Positions 18,227-26,171 of a stretch of DNA of 64,000 nucleotides are shown here, in pieces (the stretch's first letter is position 1; each line of letters begins with the position of its first letter). Made by a program: the position numbers and the translations under genes. The DNA lies in assembly GCF_002335445.1 (NCBI RefSeq), contig NZ_BDME01000002.1:248001-312000 (forward strand), written 5' to 3'. Source of the stretch: Lebetimonas natsushimae (GTDB taxonomy: Bacteria; Campylobacterota; Campylobacteria; Campylobacterales; Nautiliaceae). Under the pieces are notes generated by a model that worked only from the letters and a program-made list of their open reading frames with translations, searched no databases and was not told where the DNA came from.

Positions 18227-19033
18227 CTAAAATTTTATATTTATAGAGGAAGATATGGCAGGTTTTATTTTATAGTTGTAGTCTTTGGATATTAAAATGT
18301 AAGGAGTGACTTCTAAAAAGATATATTTTCTGTTAAATAAAGCGTGTCTAAAATTAAAATAAATTTTATGATAATAGATAAAAGGCTTATCACCTGTATT
18401 TCCTCCCAGTGTATATCCAAAAGAACGGATAAATTTTTTAAATAAATTAGAAATAGAAAAATTAAGTGAATAATATTTTATGGGTAGGTTTTTTTTATTT
18501 ATAGAAATATTTAGATTAATTCCGAATGTATGTTTTAAATGTTTAAAAAATGCAAAATTAATAGATTCATTGTAATAATTGTCAAATGGATAAAAATTTA
18601 AATTGTTAGAAATTCCAAATTCATTATTTAAATAAGTTTTTTTGTATTCAATTATATTTTGTAAAAAGAAAATTCTGTTTTTTTTAAGTCTAATAAACGG
18701 TCTTAATTTAAATGTAAAATATGAGTTTTCAATTGTTTGTTTGTTATTTATTTTTTTAGGTTTGCTTTTAATTTTTTTTACAAAAAGTTCGGGTAATTTA
18801 ATATTTATATTAACGGATGCTGATGGATTTTTTTGAAATAATGTATCTTCATACAGTTTTATATTTATAAATGAAGTTTCTGTGGATATTTTTAAAAAAT
18901 TTGGAATAAAATAATTTACTTTGTCAATAAAAGATTTTTTGTAACCAACTATCATTCTGTGGGTTGAATTGGTATCATCAATACTTCCGGCAAATAAATT
19001 GATTATAATTACAAATAATATAAATTTTTTCAT
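18227..19033 (-). CDS. Predicted outer-membrane beta-barrel protein
   Basis: About 268 residues from ATG 19033 (MKKFILFVIIINLFAGS); the two codons before it use a TTG start and are unlikely. A signal peptide is clear (residues 1-17). The rest alternates polar and aromatic residues in short strands (FTFKLRPFIRL, YYSLNFSISNLF, KIYFNFRHALF) and ends in phenylalanine (SSINIKF), the classical outer-membrane insertion signal. No enzyme motif is seen and I do not recognise the family. TATAAT lies only about eight bases before the ATG and no SD is visible, so the mRNA may be nearly leaderless. hisS follows 27 bases downstream on the same strand. Confidence 0.6.
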   Translation of the reverse strand: MKKFILFVIIINLFAGSIDDTNSTHRMIVGYKKSFIDKVNYFIPNFLKISTETSFINIKLYEDTLFQKNPSASVNINIKLPELFVKKIKSKPKKINNKQTIENSYFTFKLRPFIRLKKNRIFFLQNIIEYKKTYLNNEFGISNNLNFYPFDNYYNESINFAFFKHLKHTFGINLNISINKKNLPIKYYSLNFSISNLFKKFIRSFGYTLGGNTGDKPFIYYHKIYFNFRHALFNRKYIFLEVTPYILISKDYNYKIKPAISSSINIKF

Positions 19034-19058
19034 AAGCAAATTATATCAAAGGAATTTA

Positions 19059-19856
19059 ATGAATATACTTTTTATAGGTGATATTGTAGGAAAACCCGGT
19101 AGGAAAATGGTAAAAAAATATCTGCCTGTTTTAAAAAAAAAGGAAAATATAGATTATGTAATAGCAAATTATGAGAATATTGCCCATGGTTTTGGTATAA
19201 CTGTTAAAACATATGAAGAAATGAAAAATGCAGGGGTGGATATTTTTACCGGTGGAAATCACACATTTGATAAGAAAAAAGATGCAATAGCGCTTCTTAG
19301 TGAAGAAAAAATTTTAAGGCCTCTTAATTATTTTGAAGCCCCGGGCAGATGGTATTATGAAGATGAAAATATAATTGTAATCAGTGCAATGGGAAATTTT
19401 ACAATGCCTTATGGAAAAAATCCTTTTATTGAAATTAAAAATTTTGTTGAAGAAAAAAGTAATAAATTTATATTTATAGATTTTCATGCTGAAGCCACAG
19501 CTGAGAAAAGAACACTTTTTCATTTACTAAAAGGAAAAGCGGGGGCAATTATAGGGACTCATACTCATATAGGTACTGATGATTTGGAAATAGATGAGGG
19601 AACATGTTATCTTACAGATATCGGACTTACAGGTTGCAGGGACAATGTAATCGGAATTGATGAAAATGCACCTATTATGAATTCACTTACAGGACTTAAA
19701 CATAATTTTGACGTGCCAAAAAAATGTAAGACTGTTTTTCAGGCTATAGTTATTAAAACAGATGGTATAAAATCAATTGAAGCTAAAAAATATAAAGCTT
19801 TTGATGACTCGGAATTAGAAATTACTCAAAATGCAACATTTAATAATGAAATTTGA
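19059..19856 (+). CDS. YmdB-family metallophosphoesterase (2',3'-cyclic nucleotide phosphodiesterase-like)
   Basis: 265 residues from ATG 19059 (MNILFIGDIVGKPGRKMV), eight bases after AAAGGA; the frame stays open back to 18969 inside the divergent gene, but this start fits the family exactly. Metal ligands: GDIVG, NYENIAHGFGIT, GGNHTFDKK, DFHAEATAEK and GTHTHIGTDD. Bacillus YmdB is a di-iron phosphodiesterase; the cellular role in this group is unknown. Only 25 bases separate it from the divergent barrel gene, so its promoter must lie within that gene. Its 3' end overlaps the upstream fragment of the EcsC-family gene by 11 bases. Confidence 0.9.
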   Translation: MNILFIGDIVGKPGRKMVKKYLPVLKKKENIDYVIANYENIAHGFGITVKTYEEMKNAGVDIFTGGNHTFDKKKDAIALLSEEKILRPLNYFEAPGRWYYEDENIIVISAMGNFTMPYGKNPFIEIKNFVEEKSNKFIFIDFHAEATAEKRTLFHLLKGKAGAIIGTHTHIGTDDLEIDEGTCYLTDIGLTGCRDNVIGIDENAPIMNSLTGLKHNFDVPKKCKTVFQAIVIKTDGIKSIEAKKYKAFDDSELEITQNATFNNEI

Positions 19857-19923
19857 AAAAGATATTAACAATATCATTAATAAAATTTATTTAAAAGCAA
19901 TAAATGGTTTTTTTGTTTTTTAA
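19846..19923 (+). other. N-terminal fragment of EcsC-family gene, out of frame with the main ORF
   Basis: ATG 19846 opens a 25-residue frame ending NKIYLKAINGFFVF, then TAA at 19921-19923. The NKIYxKAxNG pattern is the usual start of EcsC proteins. Removing one T from the T7-G-T6 run at 19908-19921 joins it to the ORF that follows (…FKSSHELAKKY). So this is either a slipped or sequencing-error frame, or an on/off switch. Confidence 0.55.
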
Positions 19924-20596
19924 AAGCAGTCATGAGCTTGCTAAAAAATATAATATAAATACATTAGACAGATTAATCAGAAACGAATCTTTAAAAGCTG
20001 GAGTATGGGGATTTATTACCGGCTTTGGGGGAATTGTTTTACTTCCTGTTACTCTTCCTTTAAATATTATTGCTGTTTTGTTTATACAGCTTAGAATGAT
20101 AAGTGCCATTGCTATAATCGGAAAATATGATTTAAATAATGAACATGTGGTAATATTGGTAAAGAGTTGCATACTTGGAGATACAATAAAAGAAATTTTG
20201 AAAAAATTTACGATAAAAGAAAGCGAAGTTATAGCAAAAGAAGTTTTGGAAAAACTTACAATTGTAATGATTTCAAAAATTAGTTCTAAGATGGAGTTTC
20301 GGTTAGCAGAAGATGTTACTAAAAAAATTACGTTTAGTGTAAGTAGATTTATTCCTTTTATTTCAGGTATTATAGGATTTATAATTGATAGTTTGGCTAC
20401 CTTTTCTGTCGGATATGTTGCTAAGGAAATTTTTATTTTAAAAGATATAGATGAAAATGAAAAAATAAGACATAAAAATAAATTTATACAATTGATTATA
20501 ATATTAAGTATAAATGCTGCTGTAGTAATTATGGCGATAATTATATATCTTTTTGCAAAAGGAAAATATTTTATGATTGAATTTTTTATAAAATAG
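19904..20596 (+). CDS. EcsC-family membrane-associated protein, 5' end frameshifted
   Basis: 230 residues in the open frame. It contains the EcsC-family block NTLDRLIRNESLKAGVWGFITGFGGIVLLPVTLP (about residues 20-53), hydrophobic helices around 40-75 and 140-170, and a terminal membrane helix (IIILSINAAVVIMAIIIYLF). EcsC family function is poorly known; in Bacillus it is encoded with an ABC transporter, but none is here. The ORF begins at ATG 19904 inside a poly-T run, with no ribosome site; the natural N-terminus lies in another frame from 19846 (see that entry). It is followed ten bases later by the split permease, so the three may form one unit. Confidence 0.7.
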   Translation: MVFLFFKSSHELAKKYNINTLDRLIRNESLKAGVWGFITGFGGIVLLPVTLPLNIIAVLFIQLRMISAIAIIGKYDLNNEHVVILVKSCILGDTIKEILKKFTIKESEVIAKEVLEKLTIVMISKISSKMEFRLAEDVTKKITFSVSRFIPFISGIIGFIIDSLATFSVGYVAKEIFILKDIDENEKIRHKNKFIQLIIILSINAAVVIMAIIIYLFAKGKYFMIEFFIK

Positions 20597-20606
20597 AGGA
20601 AATCAA

Positions 20607-21038
20607 ATGAAAGAAAAAATAAAAAATTCTTTAAAAAATTCATTTGTAAACTTATGTAGAATTATTCCTATGATTTTGGCAGTTGTCGGTCTTGTGGGGC
20701 TTTTTAAAGCATATATAACTCCACAAATATTGCAAAAGTTTTTTAACGGTAATGTAATTCACGATGTATTGATGGGAGTAATTGCAGGGGGTGTGTCTGT
20801 TGGTCAGCCTTTTTTAAGTTATATTATAGGGGGCGAGCTTTTAAAAGAGGGAGTCAGTTTATATGCAGTTACAGCTTTTATTCTTTCTTTTGTAACTCTT
20901 GGAGTTGTACAGCTTCCTCTTCAAATAGAAATTTTCGGCAAAAGATTTACAATTCTTTTTAATGTGTTGAGTTTTATTTTTACTATTATTGTGTCTATTG
21001 TTACAGTCTGGACATTGAAAATTTTGGGGCTTGTATGA
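20607..21038 (+). CDS. Half-size permease, DUF318/COG0701-like, first half
   Basis: 143 residues, four predicted membrane segments, with a polar loop GVSVGQPFLSYIIGGELLKEGVS between helices 2 and 3. It overlaps the next gene by four bases (ATGA). The two proteins look like the two homologous halves of the ~300-residue predicted permeases related to ArsP: the block here (IAGGVSVGQPFLSYIIGGEL…) aligns with IAGVLSHGSSYVWYPILQSL… in the partner. Together they probably make a heterodimeric transporter. The substrate is unknown; no arsenic genes are nearby. The SD AGAGGAAA precedes the ATG. Confidence 0.65.
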   Translation: MKEKIKNSLKNSFVNLCRIIPMILAVVGLVGLFKAYITPQILQKFFNGNVIHDVLMGVIAGGVSVGQPFLSYIIGGELLKEGVSLYAVTAFILSFVTLGVVQLPLQIEIFGKRFTILFNVLSFIFTIIVSIVTVWTLKILGLV

Positions 21039-21520
21039 AAAGCGGAATTATAATGTTAATACTTGTAATTTTAATTTATATAGGTTTATATTTATCAGGT
21101 TCGGATACTGTATTTTTGGCATTGAATTATAGTTTTAAATCTTTAAAAAAATTATCTTTTGTTTTTATAATGGTATTTGTTATGATGTTTTTGATTGATA
21201 TGTTTGTAAATGATAAAAAAATAGCTAAATATTTTGATAGTGCAAAAGGAATTAAAGCATATTTAATTGCAATGATTGCAGGTGTTTTATCTCACGGTTC
21301 TTCTTATGTATGGTATCCAATTTTGCAGTCTCTTAGAGAAAAAGGAGTGAAAGATAGTTTGATTATTACATTTTTGTATGCAAGAAGTATAAAAATCCCT
21401 TGGATTCCTATGATGATTGCATATTTTGGCACCGGTTTTACTGTGGGCTTAATAATTTATATTATGGTAGCTTCACTAATTCAGGGACTGATTGTGAGAA
21501 AATTTTTTGAAGGAGAGTAA
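21035..21520 (+). CDS. Half-size permease, DUF318/COG0701-like, second half
   Basis: 161 residues with four to five membrane segments, translationally coupled to the preceding half (ATGA overlap) and to magIII (TAATG). The loop GVLSHGSSYVWYPILQSLREKGVKD is the counterpart of the loop in the first half; helix 3 carries ARSIKIPWIPMM with charged residues inside the membrane region, suggestive of a transport path. The split is clean, with overlapping start and stop and no sign of a frameshift, so it is probably ancestral rather than decay. Confidence 0.65.
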   Translation: MKSGIIMLILVILIYIGLYLSGSDTVFLALNYSFKSLKKLSFVFIMVFVMMFLIDMFVNDKKIAKYFDSAKGIKAYLIAMIAGVLSHGSSYVWYPILQSLREKGVKDSLIITFLYARSIKIPWIPMMIAYFGTGFTVGLIIYIMVASLIQGLIVRKFFEGE

Positions 21521-22146
21521 TGGAATTTAGTAATTCTTGTGAATTGTTGTTAGAACTTAGAAAAAAGGATTTATTAAAAAATAGGCCAAAATATTGGTGG
21601 CCAAATGTTGGAACTTTTGAAGTAGTAATGGGAGCAATTCTTACGCAAAATACTAAATGGGACAATGTAGAAAAAGCACTGAATAACTGGAAAAGTGAAA
21701 ATAAAGAGTGGAGGTTAGAGGAGGTTGCTACATTTGAGCCATCTTTTTTAGCTGAAATAATAAAACCAGCCGGGTTTTATAATCAAAAGGCAAAAAGACT
21801 TATTGCACTTTCCCGTAATATTTTAAGGGATTTTGGAGATTTTGAAAACTTTAAAGAAAATGTTAGCCGTGAGTGGCTTTTAGCTCAAAAAGGAATAGGA
21901 TTTGAAACGGCTGACAGTATTTTGTGTTATGCATGTTTTAGAGATACTATGGTAATGGATGCATATACAAAAAGGCTTCTTAAGAAGAAGGGGTATGAAT
22001 TTGAAAGTTATGATGATATGAAAGATTGGTTTGAGCGGGGAGTGGAGGAAAACTGGGACAGGGTGGCTGAATTTTATGAAAATGATTTAAATTTGTGTTA
22101 TGCAAGATTTCACGGGAAAATAGTGGAGTTTATGAAACATGGATAA
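21520..22146 (+). CDS. magIII: 3-methyladenine DNA glycosylase, MagIII type (HhH-GPD)
   Basis: 208 residues, endonuclease III superfamily. The family block QNTKWDNVEKAL lies near residue 47; the helix-hairpin-helix is LLAQKGIGFETADSILCYA, followed by the catalytic Asp in MVMDAYTKRLL. The four-cysteine Fe-S cluster of endonuclease III is missing at the C-terminus, as in Helicobacter MagIII, which removes 3-methyladenine. The combination of QNTKW and no Fe-S loop favours MagIII over Nth. Function is inferred from that family. It overlaps the metallopeptidase gene by eight bases. Confidence 0.82.
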   Translation: MEFSNSCELLLELRKKDLLKNRPKYWWPNVGTFEVVMGAILTQNTKWDNVEKALNNWKSENKEWRLEEVATFEPSFLAEIIKPAGFYNQKAKRLIALSRNILRDFGDFENFKENVSREWLLAQKGIGFETADSILCYACFRDTMVMDAYTKRLLKKKGYEFESYDDMKDWFERGVEENWDRVAEFYENDLNLCYARFHGKIVEFMKHG

Positions 22147-22702
22147 GATATTTTTTAATGGAATTGAAATAAAATACAAAATAATTAAAAAGCCAATAAA
22201 ACATATTTATCTAAGAATTTATGATTCTCATGTAGAGGTTAGTGCAAATAGGTTTGTATCAAATGATTATATAAAAAAGTTTATTTTAAAGCATATTGAC
22301 CATATAATTGAAAGACAAAAGAGCGTAAATTATTACTATCTTTTCGGAAAAAAATATATAAAAAACGGAATTGACGAAAAAGATATTTATAAAAATAAAC
22401 TCCCCGAGGTTATTTTGCCGATACTTTATAAGTATTCAAATAAAATGAATCTGCATCCCAGTAAAATATCTTTTAGATTCAATAAAACAAGATGGGGAAG
22501 CTGCAGTTACAAAAATTCTATCAGTTTTAATTACTATCTTGCAAAACTGCCGGTTGAGTTGATTGAATATGTTGTGGTGCATGAACTAGCCCACATTAAA
22601 CATAAAAATCACGGTAAGGATTTTTGGGCTTTGGTGGAAGAGTATTTGCCGGATGTAAGAGAAAGACGCAAAAATTTAAGAAAATTTGAAAAAGTTATTT
22701 AA
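22139..22702 (+). CDS. YgjP/WLM-like zinc metallopeptidase domain protein (DUF45)
   Basis: 187 residues. The zinc motif HELAHIKHKNHGKDFW (HExxH plus a downstream His) is near residue 142, with the upstream block TRWGSCSYKNSISFNYYLAKLP that defines the YgjP-like/DUF45 family. Members are found beside type I restriction genes or alone; the substrate is unknown. Here it overlaps magIII and precedes rmuC, which suggests a DNA-maintenance context, but that is inference. Confidence 0.85.
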   Translation: MDKIFFNGIEIKYKIIKKPIKHIYLRIYDSHVEVSANRFVSNDYIKKFILKHIDHIIERQKSVNYYYLFGKKYIKNGIDEKDIYKNKLPEVILPILYKYSNKMNLHPSKISFRFNKTRWGSCSYKNSISFNYYLAKLPVELIEYVVVHELAHIKHKNHGKDFWALVEEYLPDVRERRKNLRKFEKVI

Positions 22703-22711
22703 GGAGAAAAA

Positions 22712-24175
22712 ATGAAAGAAATTTATTTGGTTGTAATTTTGGCAGTTTTATTGGCTGTAGTTATTGCGGGGTTTATGTATTATTTAATGAAGAAAACAAA
22801 ATTAGAGAGTGAAAAATTAAAATCAGAATTTGAAGAATTAAATAAAATTTACGAAGAAACTAAAAATAAGTTTCAGTATCATATGGCTCAGGAAGCTGTT
22901 ATGCAAAAAGAAATTGAAAATTTGAATGAAAAAATTACAGATTATGAAGAATTAAAAAAAGAATATGAAAATCTGAATAATGAAAAAAATAATATTTTAA
23001 ATGAAAATTCAGCATTAAAAGAGAAACTTTCATTTTTAGAAAAAATTGAAGAAAAATATCAAAATTTATTAGAAGAAAATCAAAAAGACAAAGCTTTGAT
23101 AAAAGAACTTCAGACAAAGATTGAAGAAGAACAAAAATCTTTTGAAGAAAAACTCTCTATTATTAAAAAAAGTGAGGAAGAGCTAAAAACAGCATTTGAA
23201 AATGTAGCAAATAAAATTTTAGAAGAAAATGCCAAAAAACTATCAAATGAAGGAATTAAAAATTTTGAAAATATTTTAATGCCTCTTAATAATAACCTTA
23301 ATGAATTTAAACAAAAAGTGGATAAATTGTATGAAAGTGAGATTAAAAATATCTCTTCTCTTTTTAACGAACTTAAAAATTTAAAAGAGTTAAATCAGCA
23401 ACTAAGCCAAGAAGCAAATAATCTTACAAAAGCCCTAAAAGGTGATGTTAAAAAAGTAGGAAACTGGGGGGAAGTGGTGCTTGAGAGGATTCTTGAAATG
23501 AGTGGGCTAAGAGAGGGAGAAGAATTTAAAAGAGAAGTTGTTTTTAAGGGAGAAAAAACATACAGGCCAGATGTGGTTGTATATATGCCAAATGATAGGA
23601 TTGTAATAATTGATTCAAAAGTTTCTCTCAATGCTTATGATGAATATGTTTCAGGCAATGAAGATGCCCTTAAAAATCATCTTTTATCAATTAAAAGCCA
23701 TATTGATAAACTGGCAGAGAAAAAATATGAGGCATTGGTCCATAATTCCCTTGATTTTGTTTTAATGTTCGTACCGATTGAAGGTGCTTTGATGCTGGCG
23801 CTTGAAAGTGACCCGGGACTTTTTGAATATGCATTTAAAAAAAGAATTATTCTAACTTCCCCAACTACACTTTTAGCAACTTTAAGAAGTATAGAAGTTT
23901 CATGGAGATATGAAAAACAGGCAAAAAATATTGCTGAAATTGTAAAAATGGCTGAAAACCTTTATGATAAAGTCAGGGGATTTGTGGATGATTTTGAAAA
24001 AGTAGGCGATAATCTTGCTAAAGCTCAAAAATCATACGAAGGGGCTAAGAATAAATTAATTACAGGCAGAGGGAATGTTATTTCTCAAATCAGCAAACTA
24101 AAAGATAAATCAGGCATAAAACCTAAAAAAGAACTTCCAAACGAACTTGTGGAAATTGCAAAGGCTGAAGAATGA
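22712..24175 (+). CDS. rmuC: DNA recombination protein RmuC
   Basis: 487 residues: an N-terminal membrane helix (6-26), a long coiled coil (27-240, Glu/Lys-rich), then the conserved RmuC core with a PD-(D/E)XK-like nuclease signature: NWGEVVLERILEMSGLREGEEF, YRPDVVVYMPNDRIVIIDSKVSLNAY and FVPIEGALMLALESDP. E. coli RmuC limits DNA inversion at short inverted repeats, which is interesting in a genome full of inverted heptamer arrays. The SD AAGGAG precedes ATG 22712. It overlaps the next gene by four bases (ATGA). Confidence 0.93.
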   Translation: MKEIYLVVILAVLLAVVIAGFMYYLMKKTKLESEKLKSEFEELNKIYEETKNKFQYHMAQEAVMQKEIENLNEKITDYEELKKEYENLNNEKNNILNENSALKEKLSFLEKIEEKYQNLLEENQKDKALIKELQTKIEEEQKSFEEKLSIIKKSEEELKTAFENVANKILEENAKKLSNEGIKNFENILMPLNNNLNEFKQKVDKLYESEIKNISSLFNELKNLKELNQQLSQEANNLTKALKGDVKKVGNWGEVVLERILEMSGLREGEEFKREVVFKGEKTYRPDVVVYMPNDRIVIIDSKVSLNAYDEYVSGNEDALKNHLLSIKSHIDKLAEKKYEALVHNSLDFVLMFVPIEGALMLALESDPGLFEYAFKKRIILTSPTTLLATLRSIEVSWRYEKQAKNIAEIVKMAENLYDKVRGFVDDFEKVGDNLAKAQKSYEGAKNKLITGRGNVISQISKLKDKSGIKPKKELPNELVEIAKAEE

Positions 24176-24663
24176 AAAAAAGATTTGCTTATTGGATAGC
24201 TTTGTTTTTAGTTGATATTTTGGTAGCTATTTTTGCACCAAGACTTACTAATCAAAATATTTTTTTAGAAATTTTGGGTGTTTTATTTATAGTTTATGCA
24301 ATAGTTTTAAATTCCATTGCAGGAAGAACACTTAAACTTTATGGACATAGAGAAAAAAAAGATAAATTCTCACCTCCCGATAAATTTGTAAATATCGGTA
24401 TTTTTAGCTGTATGAGACATCCTGGGCAGTTTGGGAATATGTTTTTCCTTGTAGGAATTGCTTTTTTAAGTTCAAAAATAATTGCCATTTTATTTTCAGG
24501 CTGGCTGGTGTTTTTAGGGGCTATGTTTATTTTATTTGTTGAAGAGAGCGAAGCTATTAAAAAATTTGGAAATGATTATTGCAAATATATAACCACTACA
24601 CCTCCATTTAAATTTTCCTTTAAATGTTTAAGAGAGGGGATTGAGGCTATAAAGGATAAATAA
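24172..24663 (+). CDS. Isoprenylcysteine carboxyl methyltransferase/PEMT-like membrane protein
   Basis: 163 residues with four to five membrane helices. It carries the ICMT/PEMT signature: LKLYGHREKKD, then SCMRHPGQFGNMFFLVG (the RHPxxxG/Y SAM-binding motif) and a downstream EEsEAIKKFGNDYCKY, the paired-Glu motif of the family. Members methylate lipids or prenyl cysteines; the bacterial substrate here is unknown. It is translationally coupled to rmuC (ATGA). Eighteen bases later comes the reverse transcriptase gene. Confidence 0.75.
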   Translation: MKKRFAYWIALFLVDILVAIFAPRLTNQNIFLEILGVLFIVYAIVLNSIAGRTLKLYGHREKKDKFSPPDKFVNIGIFSCMRHPGQFGNMFFLVGIAFLSSKIIAILFSGWLVFLGAMFILFVEESEAIKKFGNDYCKYITTTPPFKFSFKCLREGIEAIKDK

Positions 24664-24681
24664 TTTTTTAAAAGGAAAAGA

Positions 24682-26169
24682 ATGAAAAATATATTAGAAT
24701 TATCAGCTAATGAAGTTAAAGAATTTTTTTTAAAATCCGAATCTTATTTTAATGTGGATTTACCTCCATATTTTAATTTTAATAATTTATTAAGTAAAAT
24801 TAATGATGTCTTGTCTAATTCTAATTTATCTGATTTTTTTAAAGAAAAACCTTGGAATTATGATGATATAAATTATCATTTATTCAGTAATAAAGATGGA
24901 AAATATTCTTGGAGACCCTTTCAAATTGTTAATCCAGCTATATATGTAGAGATGGTAAATATAATAGCAGACAATGATAATTGGGAATATATTAAAAGTA
25001 AATTTCAAGATTTTCAAAGTCCAATAAATATAAAATGTATGAGTATACCTGTACAAAGTACATCCAAGAAAAAAGATAAAGCCGTACAGATATTAGCATG
25101 GTGGAAAAAAATTGAACAAGAATCTTTGAAATCAGCTTTAAAATATAACTATGTAATTCATACTGATATTACTAATTGTTATGGCAATATATATACTCAT
25201 ACTATTTCATGGGCATTACATGGAAAAGAAATAGCAAAAATTGAGCGTGGAAATAAAAATTTATTGGGGAATAAGTTAGATAAAAATTTTCAAAATATGA
25301 ATTATGGGCAAACTAATGGTATTCCTCAAGGAAATATTTTATCGGATTTTATAGCAGAAATAATTTTGGGATATACTGATTTAAAATTGTATGAAGCTAT
25401 AGAAAAAAATAATATTAAAGATTATGAAATTTTGCGATACAGAGATGATTATAGAATTTTCACAAAGGAATTAAGTACAGGAGAAAAAATTTTAAAATTA
25501 TTATCAGAGATACTTCTTGAATTTAATTTTAAATTAAATGATAAAAAAACTTTTGTTGAAAATGATTTAATTCTTTCATCTTTAAAAAAAGATAAATTAC
25601 AATTTATTGAATTAAATATATTTTCATTATCAATTCAGGATGAGTTATTAATGTTATATAAATTTTCTATAGATTATCCGAATAGTGGTACTTTAGCAAA
25701 ATGGTTAGAGATGATATATGAAAAATTAGTTAATGATGAATATAATCTAAAAAAATCAGATAAGATTGTATTAATTTCAATTTTAGTAGAAATTATGTAT
25801 AAAAATCCTAAAGTTATTTCTGCTTGTATTGCTATTATAAGTATTTTTGTTAAAGATTTATCTGAGAATAAACAAAAAGAAATTTTTGAAAATATTATAA
25901 ATAAATTTTCTACTATTCCTAATATAGGTTTATTAGAAATTTGGTTACAAAGATTAATTGTTCCCTTTGGAGTTAATGATTTATACAATAAATTTAATGA
26001 TAAATTATGTAAAAAAGTAGAAAATCCAGAATATGATATTTGGAATATAGAATGGTTATCTGGAAAGTTAAAAAATATAATAAAAACAATTGATATTATT
26101 GAAAGAAATAAATTAAGTAATTTAAAGAAAGTTATTGAAGAAAAAGAATTTAATATGTTTTTTTATTAA
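24682..26169 (+). CDS. Stand-alone reverse transcriptase with helical C-terminal extension (defence-type RT candidate)
   Basis: 495 residues. RT palm motifs are intact: HTDITNCYGNIYTHTISWAL (motif A, catalytic Asp162), NYGQTNGIPQGNILSDF (207-223), RYRDDYRIF (252-260, the YxDD box) and FNFKLNDKKTFV (281-292). Residues about 293-495 are predicted all-helical with no maturase or endonuclease domain, like the alpha-repeat tails of Abi and 'unknown group' (UG/DRT) RTs. Retron msr/msd DNA and group II intron domains are absent, and no partner gene is present: the next gene converges two bases after the stop. The SD AAAGGAAAAG precedes the ATG. Base composition is lower in GC than the flanks (9 of 60 at 25741-25800 against 20 of 60 at 24001-24060), suggesting transfer. 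Phage defence is inference. Confidence 0.85.
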   Translation: MKNILELSANEVKEFFLKSESYFNVDLPPYFNFNNLLSKINDVLSNSNLSDFFKEKPWNYDDINYHLFSNKDGKYSWRPFQIVNPAIYVEMVNIIADNDNWEYIKSKFQDFQSPINIKCMSIPVQSTSKKKDKAVQILAWWKKIEQESLKSALKYNYVIHTDITNCYGNIYTHTISWALHGKEIAKIERGNKNLLGNKLDKNFQNMNYGQTNGIPQGNILSDFIAEIILGYTDLKLYEAIEKNNIKDYEILRYRDDYRIFTKELSTGEKILKLLSEILLEFNFKLNDKKTFVENDLILSSLKKDKLQFIELNIFSLSIQDELLMLYKFSIDYPNSGTLAKWLEMIYEKLVNDEYNLKKSDKIVLISILVEIMYKNPKVISACIAIISIFVKDLSENKQKEIFENIINKFSTIPNIGLLEIWLQRLIVPFGVNDLYNKFNDKLCKKVENPEYDIWNIEWLSGKLKNIIKTIDIIERNKLSNLKKVIEEKEFNMFFY

Positions 26170-26171
26170 TT

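Noticed and set aside
19930-20643. 237-residue ORF on the minus strand across the EcsC-family gene
   Set aside because: Hydrophobic shadow of a hydrophobic + strand gene; the + strand carries the recognisable EcsC block.
20607-21520. Split permease as a frameshifted pseudogene
   Set aside because: Both halves have normal starts, ribosome sites and complete helices; the ATGA overlap is typical of coupling, not decay.
24682-26169. RT as a retron or group II intron
   Set aside because: No msr/msd-like inverted repeats upstream (only 18 bp to the previous gene), no maturase X domain or HNH endonuclease in the protein, and no intron domain V/VI structure downstream, where another gene begins after two bases.
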